64,000 nt of DNA from Echinicola rosea (GCF_005281475.1 NZ_CP040106.1:4678501-4742500), one strand, 5' to 3'; shown: positions 1 through 9,215, counted from the stretch's first letter. Made by a program: numbers and translations. The notes: generated by a model from the letters alone, not told the origin.

Positions 1-1041
1 TCCATCTTTTGGAAGTGGAGAAAACAATGGAACCCACGCCCTGGCATTGTCGGCCATGTCTCCTCTATAGATCTGAAAGGCACGGCTTGCGCCTAACGAC
101 AACCCAGGCAACCATTTGGGAGAATAGGAGACAGTAATACCTGTAAAATACCGCCAATCATCCTCTTCAATCGGTTCAAAAACAGACGAATAAGCGCTAT
201 CACTATAATAAGTATGCCCGCTACCTCCCAGCCTCCCCATGATATATTGTCCTTCAAAATGTCCCAAAAAGGTCTTTACAGGCTTGGTCGTGTGCAGTGT
301 GACATGAGGAAATCCTTGGGCATTGTCTCCAAGCATCAATGGGTTAAATCTCGCCGGACCCCACCAGATATTTTCGGTGGAGACTCCAGCCGCAAATCCC
401 CCAAACATCACTTTTACATGTGAATTTCCAGGCAACAGCTCATTTATCGGCCCATCTCCATACCGCACCGGTAGATCTATATCACCCGCTCCACGCTCCA
501 TAAACTCAAAAAAAGTAAGGGGCGCATCTTCTGGGTATTCTTCGAATGGCTGGTTCTGTGCATAGTGATATTGAGGATAAAGCTGGATGCTCACAGGGCC
601 GGCCTGCATGTGAACTCCTGCATTCATCAAGAACTGCTGACCTTTTGCAGGTACCTCTGCTCCATTTCCCCAGCCGTAGGGATAAGTGGAGTTGAAGGTA
701 TGGGTCAGTGTTGCAGGCATGACCCTAAGGGTAAACGCCCCCTTGTCCACTACCTTCCCTAGCAGGCCATTTGTCATCAACTCGCTGTACTTTTCCTCCT
801 CTATTTTAGTGAGGTACAAAGGGCGGACATTAAAACTGAGTGGACCACTCGTGGTATCGATAAGCTGCTCCCGGCGGATATAATCCTGGAAAACAGGCTG
901 GTTCAAGGGCAAATTCTGCGCTTGAAGCTGCCGCATCGACAATAAAAAGAAAAGCCCTGCACACCATACTAATAGGGCAAAATAGCGAGAAGCCCTACCC
1001 TTGCATGAATTACATTTCCCTTTGAACATTACTAAAATCAT
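1..1041 (-). CDS. Capsule assembly Wzi-like outer membrane protein (partial, 3' end outside window)
   Basis: The minus-strand frame is open from the ATG at 1041 through base 1, giving 347 residues; the C-terminus lies beyond the window. A second in-frame ATG is at 1029. The first ~45 residues hold a basic stretch followed by a hydrophobic segment ending LSMRQLQAQ, read as a signal peptide. Further in, the protein shows VSIQLYPQYHYAQNQPFE and STENIWWGPARFNPLML followed by NAQGFPH. The WWGP and N-A-x-GF-x-H elements are typical of the Bacteroidota 'capsule assembly Wzi' family, a beta-barrel group related to the E. coli outer-membrane lectin Wzi. Family assignment comes from motif recall only. 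No capsule genes are visible nearby, so a role in polysaccharide attachment is inference. Confidence 0.72.
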   Translation of the reverse strand, partial: MILVMFKGKCNSCKGRASRYFALLVWCAGLFFLLSMRQLQAQNLPLNQPVFQDYIRREQLIDTTSGPLSFNVRPLYLTKIEEEKYSELMTNGLLGKVVDKGAFTLRVMPATLTHTFNSTYPYGWGNGAEVPAKGQQFLMNAGVHMQAGPVSIQLYPQYHYAQNQPFEEYPEDAPLTFFEFMERGAGDIDLPVRYGDGPINELLPGNSHVKVMFGGFAAGVSTENIWWGPARFNPLMLGDNAQGFPHVTLHTTKPVKTFLGHFEGQYIMGRLGGSGHTYYSDSAYSSVFEPIEEDDWRYFTGITVSYSPKWLPGLSLGASRAFQIYRGDMADNARAWVPLFSPLPKDG

Positions 1042-1124
1042 TGAGAATAAATCAATCAACAAACCTGATTATTGCAAAAAGTTAGATATTGGCTATCTTA
1101 TTTAAAGGGGATTTGTAGTGAATC

Positions 1125-1217
1125 GTAAATAAAAAGTCATCGCCACATCGGCACCATGGCAACCACTGGAAACTATTGTAAATAAAAAGTAAATCTGGAG
1201 TTGAAACTTTTATTTAC
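1125..1217. promoter_or_regulatory. Cluster of three 12-13-bp repeats in a divergent promoter region
   Basis: GTAAATAAAAAGT occurs at 1125-1137 and again at 1178-1190, and its inverted form ACTTTTATTTAC is at 1206-1217. All three lie in the 227-bp gap between the divergent Wzi-like gene and the flavoprotein gene. A 13-bp palindrome GCAACAATGTTGC follows at 1218-1230, about 40 bp before the ATG at 1269. The arrangement suggests binding sites for a regulator, but no regulator is identified. Confidence 0.35.
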
Positions 1218-1268
1218 GCAACAATGTTGCATTATGTACCAAATTAATATTCAATCTAAAATCACACC

Positions 1269-2168
1269 ATGAAAACAAACTCCTACGATGCGATCATTGT
1301 CGGTGGCAGCTATGCAGGACTGTCAGCCGCCATGTCCTTGGGGCGGGCTTTACGAAAAGTCCTTATCATAGACAGTGGCAATCCCTGCAACAAACAAACA
1401 CCCCATTCACACAACTTCCTCACCCAAGATGGGAAAAAGCCTGGTGAAATTGCTGCTACTGGCCGAGAACAAGTACTCCAGTACCCGACGGTCCACATTG
1501 AAAACGATCGAGCCATTGATGCAAAAAAACAAGCAGAAGGTTTTGAATTGAACACAGCCTCAGGGACTACTTATCTGGGTAAAAAACTGCTCTTCGCAGC
1601 AGGCATCAAGGACCACATGCCTGAGATTGATGGATTTGCTGACTGCTGGGGAAAATCGGTGATCCACTGTCCTTATTGCCATGGATACGAGGTAAAAAAC
1701 CTGCCTACTGCCATTATGGCCAATGGGGACAAGGCTTTTCATTTGGGCAAACTCCTTCAAAACTGGACCAGTGACCTTACCCTTCTTACAAATGGCCCTT
1801 CCACCCTTACTTCAGACCAACAAGAAGCGCTAGAGACTGACGGCATCCGTATCATGACCGATCCCATCACCGCTCTCCACCATAAGGACGGCAAACTGCA
1901 AGAAATCCATTTTTCGTCTGACCGTTCTTTGCCCTTGGGCGTAATGTATGCAGCGATCCCTTTTTCACAACATACCGACTTACCTGAAAAATTAGGGTGC
2001 CAATTAAATGAACATGGCTACCTGGTCGTCAATGAAAAACAGGAAACGACTGTTCCGGGCATCTATGCAGCGGGGGACAATTCGAGTCCTCTTCGTGCTG
2101 TCGCCATGGCCGTAGCCGCAGGGTCCAAGGCCGGTGCCATGGTCAATTTTGAATTGGTGATGGGATAA
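1269..2168 (+). CDS. NAD(P)/FAD-dependent oxidoreductase, thioredoxin-reductase-like
   Basis: The 299-residue protein begins with the FAD-binding Rossmann motif DAIIVGGSYAGLSAAMSLGR (residues ~7-26). Around residue 136 it carries CPYCHGYE, a CxxC redox motif as in low-molecular-weight thioredoxin reductases. The second-nucleotide half lacks a clear GxGxxG: the expected place reads AIMANGDKAFHLGKLL. The C-terminus has the FAD-contact GIYAAGDNSS followed by a helix. Length (~300) fits the thioredoxin-reductase-like group. The degenerate NADPH loop means the reductant is uncertain. It stands alone, divergent from the Wzi-like gene, behind a leader containing repeated 13-mers. It could serve a thioredoxin-like or low-molecular-weight disulfide partner; this is not decidable from sequence. 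Confidence 0.85.
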   Translation: MKTNSYDAIIVGGSYAGLSAAMSLGRALRKVLIIDSGNPCNKQTPHSHNFLTQDGKKPGEIAATGREQVLQYPTVHIENDRAIDAKKQAEGFELNTASGTTYLGKKLLFAAGIKDHMPEIDGFADCWGKSVIHCPYCHGYEVKNLPTAIMANGDKAFHLGKLLQNWTSDLTLLTNGPSTLTSDQQEALETDGIRIMTDPITALHHKDGKLQEIHFSSDRSLPLGVMYAAIPFSQHTDLPEKLGCQLNEHGYLVVNEKQETTVPGIYAAGDNSSPLRAVAMAVAAGSKAGAMVNFELVMG

Positions 2169-2274
2169 ATGGATCGGTCCAATTACCACTTTTTATCATA
2201 AAATGATGGGGATAAGAAATAAGGAAAAAGTTGGGGCAAATTACTTTACTTGACTAATTTTAAGATTCCATTTA

Positions 2275-2426
2275 GGGGCTGTTTCATAAGTCCAATATCT
2301 TGTCATGCTCAGGCCGGTGCCTGTCCTGTTCCATACCGAGAAAGCATCCAAGTACTGTATTCACACAGCAGTGTAGGGAAGTAACATTTCTCCTACTGCC
2401 TGAAAGATGTCTCATGAAACAGCCTC
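2275..2426. repeat. Short inverted-repeat-bounded element abutting topB
   Basis: GGGCTGTTTCATAAG at 2276-2290 is mirrored by CTCATGAAACAGCCTC at 2411-2426, giving imperfect terminal inverted repeats about 150 bp apart. The same end sequence (TTATGAGACAGCCTC) recurs near 31507-31521. The element contains no convincing gene. Its right end lies 16 bp before the topB start, so it supplies or replaces the topB leader. It reads like a non-autonomous miniature element; no target duplication is evident. Confidence 0.5.
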
Positions 2427-2442
2427 TTTTATCCTTTTTGGA

Positions 2443-4785
2443 ATGAAAGTTTGTATTGCCGAAAAACCAAGTGTAGCCCGAGAAATAGCCCAAGTCATCG
2501 GTGCCAAGAGCCGCAAGGATGGGTATTTTGAAGGGAATGGCTATCAGGTTACGTGGACCTTTGGCCATTTTTGTTCCCTTTATCCCCCAGAGGATTATGA
2601 TCCTACATGGAAGCGTTGGGACCTTTACACCCTTCCCATGTTGCCCAAACGTTTCGAGACGAAGGTCATTCCGGATAGTGGTGTAAAAAAACAATTTAAG
2701 ATCATCCGTAACCTGGTAAACAAGGCCGAAACGGTAATCAACTGTGGTGATGCAGGCCAAGAGGGCGAGCTCATCCAACGATGGGTACTAAAGCAAGCGG
2801 ATTACCAAGGAAAGGTACAACGGCTGTGGATTTCTTCATTGACCCAGGAGTCTATCCAGTCGGGTTTCGAAAACCTAAAGCCTGCCGAGGAATTTGACAA
2901 CCTATATTATGCCGGAAGCTCCAGGGCAATCGGCGATTGGCTGCTGGGCATGAATGCCACCCGGCTATACACGCTCAAGTACGGGGGATATAAGCAAGTT
3001 CTCTCCATCGGACGGGTGCAGACCCCCACCCTGGCCATGCTTGTCAACAGGCACCTTGAGATCAAAAATTTCAAACCTGAACCATTCTGGGAATTACAAA
3101 CCATTTACAGGGACACCATCTTCAATAGTACCGAAGGAAAATTCCTTAAGAAAGAAAACGGAGAAGCACTACTGGCACAGATCACTGGAAAAGATCTAAC
3201 GATCACGGCCATAGACCAAAAAGAGGGAAAAGAATATGCACCAAAGCTCTTTGACCTTACCAGCTTACAAGTGTACTGCAACAATAAATTCAACCTTACC
3301 GCTGACAATACCCTCAAAACTGTCCAGAGGCTATATGAAATGAAAGTAGTCACCTACCCAAGGGTGGACACTACTTTTCTTCCCAATGATATGTATCCCA
3401 AGATCCCTGGGATTTTGAAAGGACTTAGCAATTACCATCAGTTTACGGCTCCTTTGCTGACAAAGAAGATCCGAAAATCACCCAAAGTCTTTAATGACAA
3501 AAAAGTAACCGACCACCATGCGATTATTCCTACCGGCGAAGAAAAACAACTGGGCCACACTGAACAAAAAGTCTATGACATTATTGTCAGGAGATTTTTA
3601 GCGGTATTTTACCCCGACTGTAAAGTCGCCAAAACCCAAGTGAGCGGAGAAATAGAAAATACCACCTTCACCGCCAAAGGCAAGGAAATCCTGGAAGAGG
3701 GATGGCGGGCGCTTTTTGCAAAGGACAACAAAAAAGAAAAAGATGATGGTGACAGCAAGGACGAAGATGAAGAAGGCATTCTCCCAGCATTCGAAAAAGG
3801 AGAACATGGACCGCATCAACCCACACTAAAGGAAAAAACCACCAAACCTCCCAAAAACTATACCGAGGCTTCCCTCCTCAGGGCCATGGAAACGGCTGGC
3901 AAACAGGTAGAAGATGACGAACTCCGGGAGCTCATGAAATCCAATGGTATTGGAAGGCCATCCACACGCGCAAGCATCATCGAGACACTTTTCAGGCGTA
4001 AATATATCCAACGGAACAAAAAGCTGGTCGTCCCCACAGAAATGGGCATCCAACTTATTGGCACGATCCAAAATGAACTGCTGAAATCCGCTGAACTTAC
4101 TGGCCAATGGGAAAAGCAACTAAAAGAAATCGAGGAAGGGGAATTCAGTGCCATCCAGTTTATATCGAACATGAAAAAAATGGTGGCCAGCTTGGTAACA
4201 GAGGTAAAACAAGAATCCAATAAACCACGCTTGGCTTCTCCCTATGCTTCGGACAGCAACAAAAACGCCTCCACCGCCAAATCCACAAACAGTCCTACCA
4301 AACGAACTGCAAAGGGACTTAATGACGTCTCTTGCCCCAAATGCGGCCAAGGCAATGTCATCAAAGGCAAAACCGCATATGGCTGTAGCCAATGGAAAAC
4401 AGGATGCAATCTACGCCTCCCCATGAAAGTAATGGGCAAAAAACTCACCGACAAGCAGGTCCAACGGTTAATTGAAAAGAAGGCAACCACCAAACTAAAA
4501 GGCTTTCAGATAGAGGGGCAAAAGGTAGAAGGGGTGTTGAAATTGACCGATAACTTTGAAGTGGAATTTGACCATAAATCCCCCGCCCCTTCCAAACCAA
4601 TACCCGTCAAAATGCCTCCTTGCCCAAAATGCAGAAAAGGTACCATTATCAAAGGCAACACTGCATATGGATGCAGTGAATGGAAAAATGGATGTGACTT
4701 TAGGTTTGCTTTTAAGGACATCAAAGAAAAGGCCAACGGAAAACCACTTACCAAAGAGCTAGTGCTTAGCATCATCAGCCAATGA
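2443..4785 (+). CDS. topB: DNA topoisomerase III (type IA)
   Basis: Type IA topoisomerase that passes single strands through a transient 5'-phosphotyrosyl break, acting in recombination and replication-intermediate resolution. The start is taken at ATG 2443 (MKVCIAEKPSVAREIA, the conserved TOPRIM beginning), not the upstream in-frame ATG at 2407, which lies in a repeat. The protein is 780 residues. The TOPRIM domain occupies roughly residues 1-150 with NCGDAGQEGELI; the catalytic tyrosine is Y305 in VTYPRVDT. SNGIGRPSTRASIIETL near residue 500 is the conserved type IA signature. The tail carries two similar Cys4-like zinc ribbons starting at C631 and C727, each with CPKC followed by TAYGCS.W..GC. 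A Lys/Asp/Glu-rich linker near residue 430 is lineage-specific. It is a single gene with no operon partner. Confidence 0.95.
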   Translation: MKVCIAEKPSVAREIAQVIGAKSRKDGYFEGNGYQVTWTFGHFCSLYPPEDYDPTWKRWDLYTLPMLPKRFETKVIPDSGVKKQFKIIRNLVNKAETVINCGDAGQEGELIQRWVLKQADYQGKVQRLWISSLTQESIQSGFENLKPAEEFDNLYYAGSSRAIGDWLLGMNATRLYTLKYGGYKQVLSIGRVQTPTLAMLVNRHLEIKNFKPEPFWELQTIYRDTIFNSTEGKFLKKENGEALLAQITGKDLTITAIDQKEGKEYAPKLFDLTSLQVYCNNKFNLTADNTLKTVQRLYEMKVVTYPRVDTTFLPNDMYPKIPGILKGLSNYHQFTAPLLTKKIRKSPKVFNDKKVTDHHAIIPTGEEKQLGHTEQKVYDIIVRRFLAVFYPDCKVAKTQVSGEIENTTFTAKGKEILEEGWRALFAKDNKKEKDDGDSKDEDEEGILPAFEKGEHGPHQPTLKEKTTKPPKNYTEASLLRAMETAGKQVEDDELRELMKSNGIGRPSTRASIIETLFRRKYIQRNKKLVVPTEMGIQLIGTIQNELLKSAELTGQWEKQLKEIEEGEFSAIQFISNMKKMVASLVTEVKQESNKPRLASPYASDSNKNASTAKSTNSPTKRTAKGLNDVSCPKCGQGNVIKGKTAYGCSQWKTGCNLRLPMKVMGKKLTDKQVQRLIEKKATTKLKGFQIEGQKVEGVLKLTDNFEVEFDHKSPAPSKPIPVKMPPCPKCRKGTIIKGNTAYGCSEWKNGCDFRFAFKDIKEKANGKPLTKELVLSIISQ

Positions 4786-5514
4786 AGGCTCCATTTTCAT
4801 GCTATGCCTCTAATCAGATTGGACAGGGCTGATGATGGCTTTTAAATCGACCAAAGACTTCAACGCCAATAAGACTAGTATCAAGTCCAACTCCTTAATG
4901 CTGGATAAGGCGGTAGTGGGTTTTAAATGAGATTAAGGCATAAAAAGACTTCCTTAAAATATAATAAACAGCAAGTAATATATGATTATTATTGTGTTAT
5001 TCAACTAAAATTACGTAATTCAAATCAATTCGTTCTTTTTTTTATGGGAGTATGTATCGACTGATTTCCTGCATTTTCATGTGTGTGTGTAGGTGGAAAT
5101 CAGAAAATGAATAATCAGCAGTAATCTGATTATAAGCATATAATCATAGTTTTAGTCATACCTAGACGGTATGAATCAATAAAACCCGAAAACAACTTAA
5201 AACCAATATGTTAGAAAAACATAAGCTCCTCAAGCACAATTATTTTGGGCCAAAAAAATCTACGAACGAGTATTATTAACTTAAAATTGTATATTTGCCC
5301 TAATATAATACTAATTGTTAGCGATTTTCTGTATATTTTGTTTGAATGTCACCAGTTTAAAGTGTTCGATAAATAACTAGCTGTTTTACTCGAATTATTA
5401 ATAGATTAGGACGCTTAAAACATTCAAATTAGCAGGAAGCGATAGTTCCTTAACCCTAAACGAAAAGATGAAAAAAAACCACGCATAGAATTACTTAATT
5501 TAATCAATTTTTAG
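4786..5514. other. Gene-free stretch with a truncated family-A repeat
   Basis: About 730 bp without a supported gene. At 4874-4889 it has CTAGTATCAAGTCCAA followed to about 4960 by sequence resembling the left half of the repeat at 7987-8156 (GGATAAGGCGGTAGTGG, AAGGCATAAA, AAGACTTCCTT). The right end is missing. The remainder is AT-rich. TATATTTG at 5290-5297 matches the Bacteroidota -7 consensus TAnnTTTG but has no clear -33 box, so it is only a weak candidate promoter for the receiver gene. Confidence 0.45.
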
Positions 5515-5910
5515 ATGACAAACATTAAGAGCCTTTGTATTATAGACGATGATCCTATATATACTTTTGGAGTAAAAAAGATCATTGAGATGGGAAATTT
5601 CAATGTAAATGCCATGTTTTACCAAAATGGTCATGAGGCATATGAAGGCTTATCCTCAAAAATCGAAAAAGGGGAATCCATGCCCGACATGATCCTTTTG
5701 GATATTAATATGCCCATATGGAATGGTTGGAAATTTCTGGACGAATTTCTTAAGTTAACGCCCAACACCAATATTATCATTTATATCATATCCAGCAGTA
5801 TCGATCCCAACGACACTAAAAAGGCAAAAGAATATAACGTTATCAAAAATTTTATCGTCAAGCCTATCTCGATTGAAAAAGTAAAGGAGCTGTTGGAACA
5901 AGGCTCTTAA
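5515..5910 (+). CDS. Single-domain response regulator (receiver only)
   Basis: The 131-residue protein is a bare CheY-like receiver. The acidic pocket is in LCIIDDDPIY (residues ~7-16), the phospho-acceptor aspartate is in MILLDINMPIWNGW (D~62), and the conserved lysine is in FIVKPIS (~K120). There is no output domain. In Cytophagales such proteins commonly receive phosphate from PAS-type hybrid kinases, but no kinase is adjacent, so its partner is unknown. The preceding leader is long (over 700 bp without a gene). The next gene is convergent. Family assignment is firm, pathway assignment is not. Confidence 0.9.
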   Translation: MTNIKSLCIIDDDPIYTFGVKKIIEMGNFNVNAMFYQNGHEAYEGLSSKIEKGESMPDMILLDINMPIWNGWKFLDEFLKLTPNTNIIIYIISSSIDPNDTKKAKEYNVIKNFIVKPISIEKVKELLEQGS

Positions 5911-6040
5911 TGGACAGGGTGTAAAAGTTGGGGATTGCCAGTTTTCATATGGGTAAAATCACGAATAAATAAAAATGCCACAAAGGCACCAAGTGTATGT
6001 TGGGCCTGCATTGAAGGATTACACTCGAAAGCTAGGCCCA

Positions 6041-6092
6041 GATGGGCAATATATTTATAGCCATGGGTGAAGCCCATGGTAAATTGCCCATC
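6041..6092. repeat. Nested palindromic hairpin
   Basis: GATGGGCAAT (6041-6050) pairs exactly with ATTGCCCATC (6083-6092). Inside, CCATGGG (6061-6067) pairs exactly with CCCATGG (6073-6079). The result is a two-level stem-loop between the convergent receiver and phosphatase genes. No U-tract follows on either strand, so it resembles a dispersed palindromic repeat more than a simple terminator, though it may impede transcription. Confidence 0.5.
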
Positions 6093-6183
6093 CTACGTTT
6101 TCGGTTTTAGCCGCATTGACTGCCCTATTTATCATGAATTCCCGCTAGCTCCATTTTCAATTGGGACCGGAAGCTTGAAGTGG

Positions 6184-7797
6184 TCATTCTTTTTGAATCA
6201 CTTCAAACTTATATGACGGGGACCACTCGCTCCAGTTTAGATTTTGATCCCGATACCTCACACGCCAATAGTACGTTTTTCCAGGATCCAGCATTTTAAA
6301 GATCTTTTCATCACGCAGGTCGTCATCTTTTTGTTGGTTCTCATTGTAATACCAATTTTCACTTTGCTTCCAGCTATCCACGATTGGCTTGGAAAACCCT
6401 GCGTCCGTGCCAATCTGCCAATTGGATGCGGAATGCTCTGCGGCTTTTCGATCGCTGACAAAATCATTTGCCTTCAATACCAAGCCATGAGGTGATACTT
6501 GATCATTTTTGGGATATATCCCCTTCGGCGGACGGGGCTTTTGTTCATATTTCCAAACCGTAATGGAATCGGTCATTTCATTGTCCCTACAATGGTACTG
6601 GTTACCACGACTGATACGTTTTACTGTAAACTTAGGATTGGAAGGGTCAGGATCCACTTCCACCATTACAAATCCATATTCATCCTGGGTAACGGTAAAT
6701 TCCTCATAATCCCTTCCTTCAAATTCCCCCCAATTATCCAATGCTCCTCCAGCACTGGCAACATTGATCCATAGATGCTTATGATCCTTGGACTGTCCTC
6801 TGGAATACCCGTGAGTGTGCCCAAAAAAATGCACACTGGGCTTCCCCGTTTTTTCGGTAAATGCTTCTAACCTTTTGACTACTCCACCTGAAAAATCCGA
6901 TTCCCCGGGTATCCACAGTTCGGACTTATGAGGGTGGTGCATTTGTGCAAAAACAAAATCGATTTCCTCCATTTTCTCTGTTTCCGCAAGTACTTTATCC
7001 AGCCATGCCAGTTGGAAATCACTTCCTCCAATACCATCCTCTACGTTTGAATTTAGCCCCAACACCCGAATATTTCCATAATCCTTATACCACCAATTCT
7101 CTGCATATTCAGGACTGCCGTTTTTGGGAAGGCTGAAGTACTTAAAATAAAAAACGGATTGATTTTCATGATTGCCCAAAACTGGGTAAACCGGCACTTG
7201 GGCAAACAACGCTTTGGCTGGATCAAAAAAATGGTCTTTCCACTGGTGATAGGTTGCCCCATTCTGAACCAAGTCCCCGGGAATGAGCACCATACCCAAA
7301 TTATCCGGCACATCGCCCTCAAATTGCTCATCCAAATAGGCCAAAATCCCTTCATTGACCACCTCACTGAACTTGCCCCGTGCATTGCCATCGATCTGCA
7401 TATCGCTCATCGCGATAAGGTTAAACGGCCGATGATCGTTGGCAAACGGTGGTGTCTTAAATTGAAATATATCAGACACAGCTTCCGCTGTCCTGACGCG
7501 ATAATAGTAGTTGGTGAATTTTTCCAAGCCCTTTATCTTCACTTCATGCACCCTTGCAGAAGTGAAGTTAATATCTATCGATTTACCCTTGGCTTCATTT
7601 CCCAAGCTCGGTGTATCCCCCCACTCCACAATACTCTCTTCTCCACTATCGGTTTGCCACATCACCACGGCGCTATTGGGGGAAACATTTTGTAAATATG
7701 GCTGAATACTTATCTGCTGTGCAAATGATGTTATCGAAACAAATAAACTTAGGAAAGCACATACAAGTTTCCAAATGCTGCAAAGGAGTTTGTCCAT
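6184..7797 (-). CDS. Secreted purple-acid-phosphatase-like metallophosphoesterase
   Basis: The 537-residue protein has a signal peptide (KLVCAFLSLFVSITSFAQQ). Residues ~28-118 form an Fn3-like N-terminal domain (QPYLQNVSPNSAVVMWQTD) as in purple acid phosphatases. The metallophosphoesterase core follows, with metal-ligand motifs MSDMQ, PGDLVQNG, GNHENQ, MHHPH and GHTHGYSR in order. A C-terminal Fn3-like segment ends TYYWRVRYRDQNLNWSEWSP. It should hydrolyse phosphomonoesters or related phosphoesters in the periplasm or outside the cell using a dinuclear metal centre. The substrate is not evident. It is a single gene convergent with the receiver gene. Confidence 0.88.
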   Translation of the reverse strand: MDKLLCSIWKLVCAFLSLFVSITSFAQQISIQPYLQNVSPNSAVVMWQTDSGEESIVEWGDTPSLGNEAKGKSIDINFTSARVHEVKIKGLEKFTNYYYRVRTAEAVSDIFQFKTPPFANDHRPFNLIAMSDMQIDGNARGKFSEVVNEGILAYLDEQFEGDVPDNLGMVLIPGDLVQNGATYHQWKDHFFDPAKALFAQVPVYPVLGNHENQSVFYFKYFSLPKNGSPEYAENWWYKDYGNIRVLGLNSNVEDGIGGSDFQLAWLDKVLAETEKMEEIDFVFAQMHHPHKSELWIPGESDFSGGVVKRLEAFTEKTGKPSVHFFGHTHGYSRGQSKDHKHLWINVASAGGALDNWGEFEGRDYEEFTVTQDEYGFVMVEVDPDPSNPKFTVKRISRGNQYHCRDNEMTDSITVWKYEQKPRPPKGIYPKNDQVSPHGLVLKANDFVSDRKAAEHSASNWQIGTDAGFSKPIVDSWKQSENWYYNENQQKDDDLRDEKIFKMLDPGKTYYWRVRYRDQNLNWSEWSPSYKFEVIQKE

Positions 7798-7986
7798 TGT
7801 TCTAGGATTAGGATTTTTACAAATGTGGCAACCTATTGTTGCTCTATTGTCAACAGTCGATTACCATTAAGTAAACTTCCCCTTCACCATTTGGACTACT
7901 CTGTTGGCCATTCATCTGAGTTTGATCATTAAATCGGCATCCAATCATTGCGGTTATAAATCGAACGCAAGTTATCAATCTGACCG

Positions 7987-8156
7987 CTAGTATCAAGTCA
8001 ACGCATAAATGACGGATAAGGCAGTAGTGGATTTTGAGCTAGATCAAGGCACAATAAACGCCCCTAGCCGTAGCTAAGGAAGGATTTTTGTAACGTAGCG
8101 ATAGACCAAAAGACGCACCGGATTGTACGTAGGTTCTAGGTTTGACCTTACACTAG
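7987..8156. repeat. Family-A miniature element with terminal inverted repeats (copy 1)
   Basis: CTAGTATCAAGTCAA (7987-8001) faces TTGACCTTACACTAG (8142-8156); the reverse complement of the latter matches the former at 12 of 15 positions. The 170-bp interior resembles the copy at 29072-29252, with shared blocks GATAAGGC.GTAGT, ATCAAGGC.CAATAAACGCC and AAAAGAC.CACCGGATT. There is no coding capacity. A truncated copy is at 4874-4960. The gap 7798-7986 and the rest up to 8256 show nothing else. Confidence 0.65.
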
Positions 8157-8256
8157 AATGGCAGCAGCCTCCTGATCCATGCCCAAATAAGCTCCTTCCC
8201 TAAGTCGGCTGCTATCGTCATTATACTGGCGCTTATCAGAAGGCTTTTGGAAACAC

Positions 8257-8748
8257 TCAGTCTCCAAAAGCCGCTTCAAGCTTGGCGATATCCAGCTTCT
8301 TCATTTTCATTACCGCCTCCATCATCCTTTTGGCTCCTTCCACATCTTTGGAAGAGAGCATTTCGGTGAGCGCTTTGGGTACGATCTGCCAAGAAAAACC
8401 GTACTTGTCCTTTAGCCACCCACACTGGGATTCTGCTCCTCCATGATCGATAAATTGGTGCCAATAATGGTCAATTTCGGCTTGATTTCCACATTCCACG
8501 AAAAAGGAAACCGCTTCATTGAACGTAAAATTGGGTCCTGCATCGAAGGCATGCACCCTGAGTCCATTGATGACAAAATCCCCAATCTGAACGGTTCCTG
8601 CCGGCATAGGACCTCCCTCAGGCCATTTGGTCATTCTTTTGATCTCCGAGTTGGGAAATAATCCGGTATAAAAACGAATGGCTTCTTCTGCCTCTTTGTC
8701 AAACCAAAGAAACGGCACAATGTTCTGGGTTGTTTGAATGGTGCTCAT
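8257..8748 (-). CDS. VOC (PhnB-like) superfamily protein
   Basis: The 163-residue protein starts NIVPFLWFDKEAEEAIRFYTG.. and carries GTVQIGDFVINGLRVHAFD and KYGFSWQIVP, the hallmarks of the PhnB-like branch (annotated '3-demethylubiquinone methyltransferase-like') of the vicinal oxygen chelate fold. These small proteins have no firmly established reaction; the family name does not imply ubiquinone methylation. It is followed after 44 bp, in divergent order of transcription from right to left, by the SRPBCC gene upstream on the same strand, so the two are probably co-transcribed. Confidence 0.85.
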   Translation of the reverse strand: MSTIQTTQNIVPFLWFDKEAEEAIRFYTGLFPNSEIKRMTKWPEGGPMPAGTVQIGDFVINGLRVHAFDAGPNFTFNEAVSFFVECGNQAEIDHYWHQFIDHGGAESQCGWLKDKYGFSWQIVPKALTEMLSSKDVEGAKRMMEAVMKMKKLDIAKLEAAFGD

Positions 8749-8792
8749 GATGGGTTATGGTTTTTGGGTAGATAAATGAAGAAAATCAGCTT

Positions 8793-9215
8793 TTAATTCT
8801 GCTGCTTTCCTTCAACATATTTTTTAAAATTATCAAGAATGGCCTGCCAGCCCCCTTTTTGCATCTCAATAGGATTCGTCTGTTCCGGGTCAAAGGTTTC
8901 TTTGATGATGGTCTTGTCATCTTCCGGAGTAAAAACCACTTCCACTTCTCTCCCATCGTCCAAGGCATAGGAAAGCATTTTTCCTTCATGGACGGCCTGA
9001 TAAGTCCCCGAAAAGTCAAAACCTATGGTGCCATCTTTTGACTCCATCCTGGAGGTAAAAGCGCCCCCTTCACGAAGGTCATTGCTGGCATGTGGTGTAT
9101 GCCAATCATCGGATGCATTGTTCCATCGCATAATATGCTCCGGACCTGTCCAATATGCCCACACTTTATCTACTGGTGCATTTACGCTTGTTGTTACGGT
9201 GATCTTTTTCATCAT
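8793..9215 (-). CDS. SRPBCC (AHSA1-like) family protein
   Basis: The 140-residue protein begins KKITVTTSVNAPVDKVWAYW, followed by HIMRWNNASDDWHTP and ends with GGWQAILDNFKKYVE, the typical AHSA1-like START/SRPBCC ligand-binding fold. Two adjacent ATGs (9215 and 9212) are possible starts. It lies 44 bp upstream of the VOC gene on the same strand. Pairing of AHSA1-like and PhnB-like genes is common in Bacteroidota, but no function is established. The 341 bp to the next gene (9216-9556) show no feature I can support. Confidence 0.85.
   Translation of the reverse strand: MMKKITVTTSVNAPVDKVWAYWTGPEHIMRWNNASDDWHTPHASNDLREGGAFTSRMESKDGTIGFDFSGTYQAVHEGKMLSYALDDGREVEVVFTPEDDKTIIKETFDPEQTNPIEMQKGGWQAILDNFKKYVEGKQQN

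Noticed and set aside
2443..4785. topB as a marker of an integrative conjugative element
   Set aside because: No relaxase, Tra or integrase genes are near; this appears to be the chromosomal copy.
6041..6092. Riboswitch or structured RNA
   Set aside because: The nested palindromes are self-contained, sit between convergent gene ends and have no expression platform.
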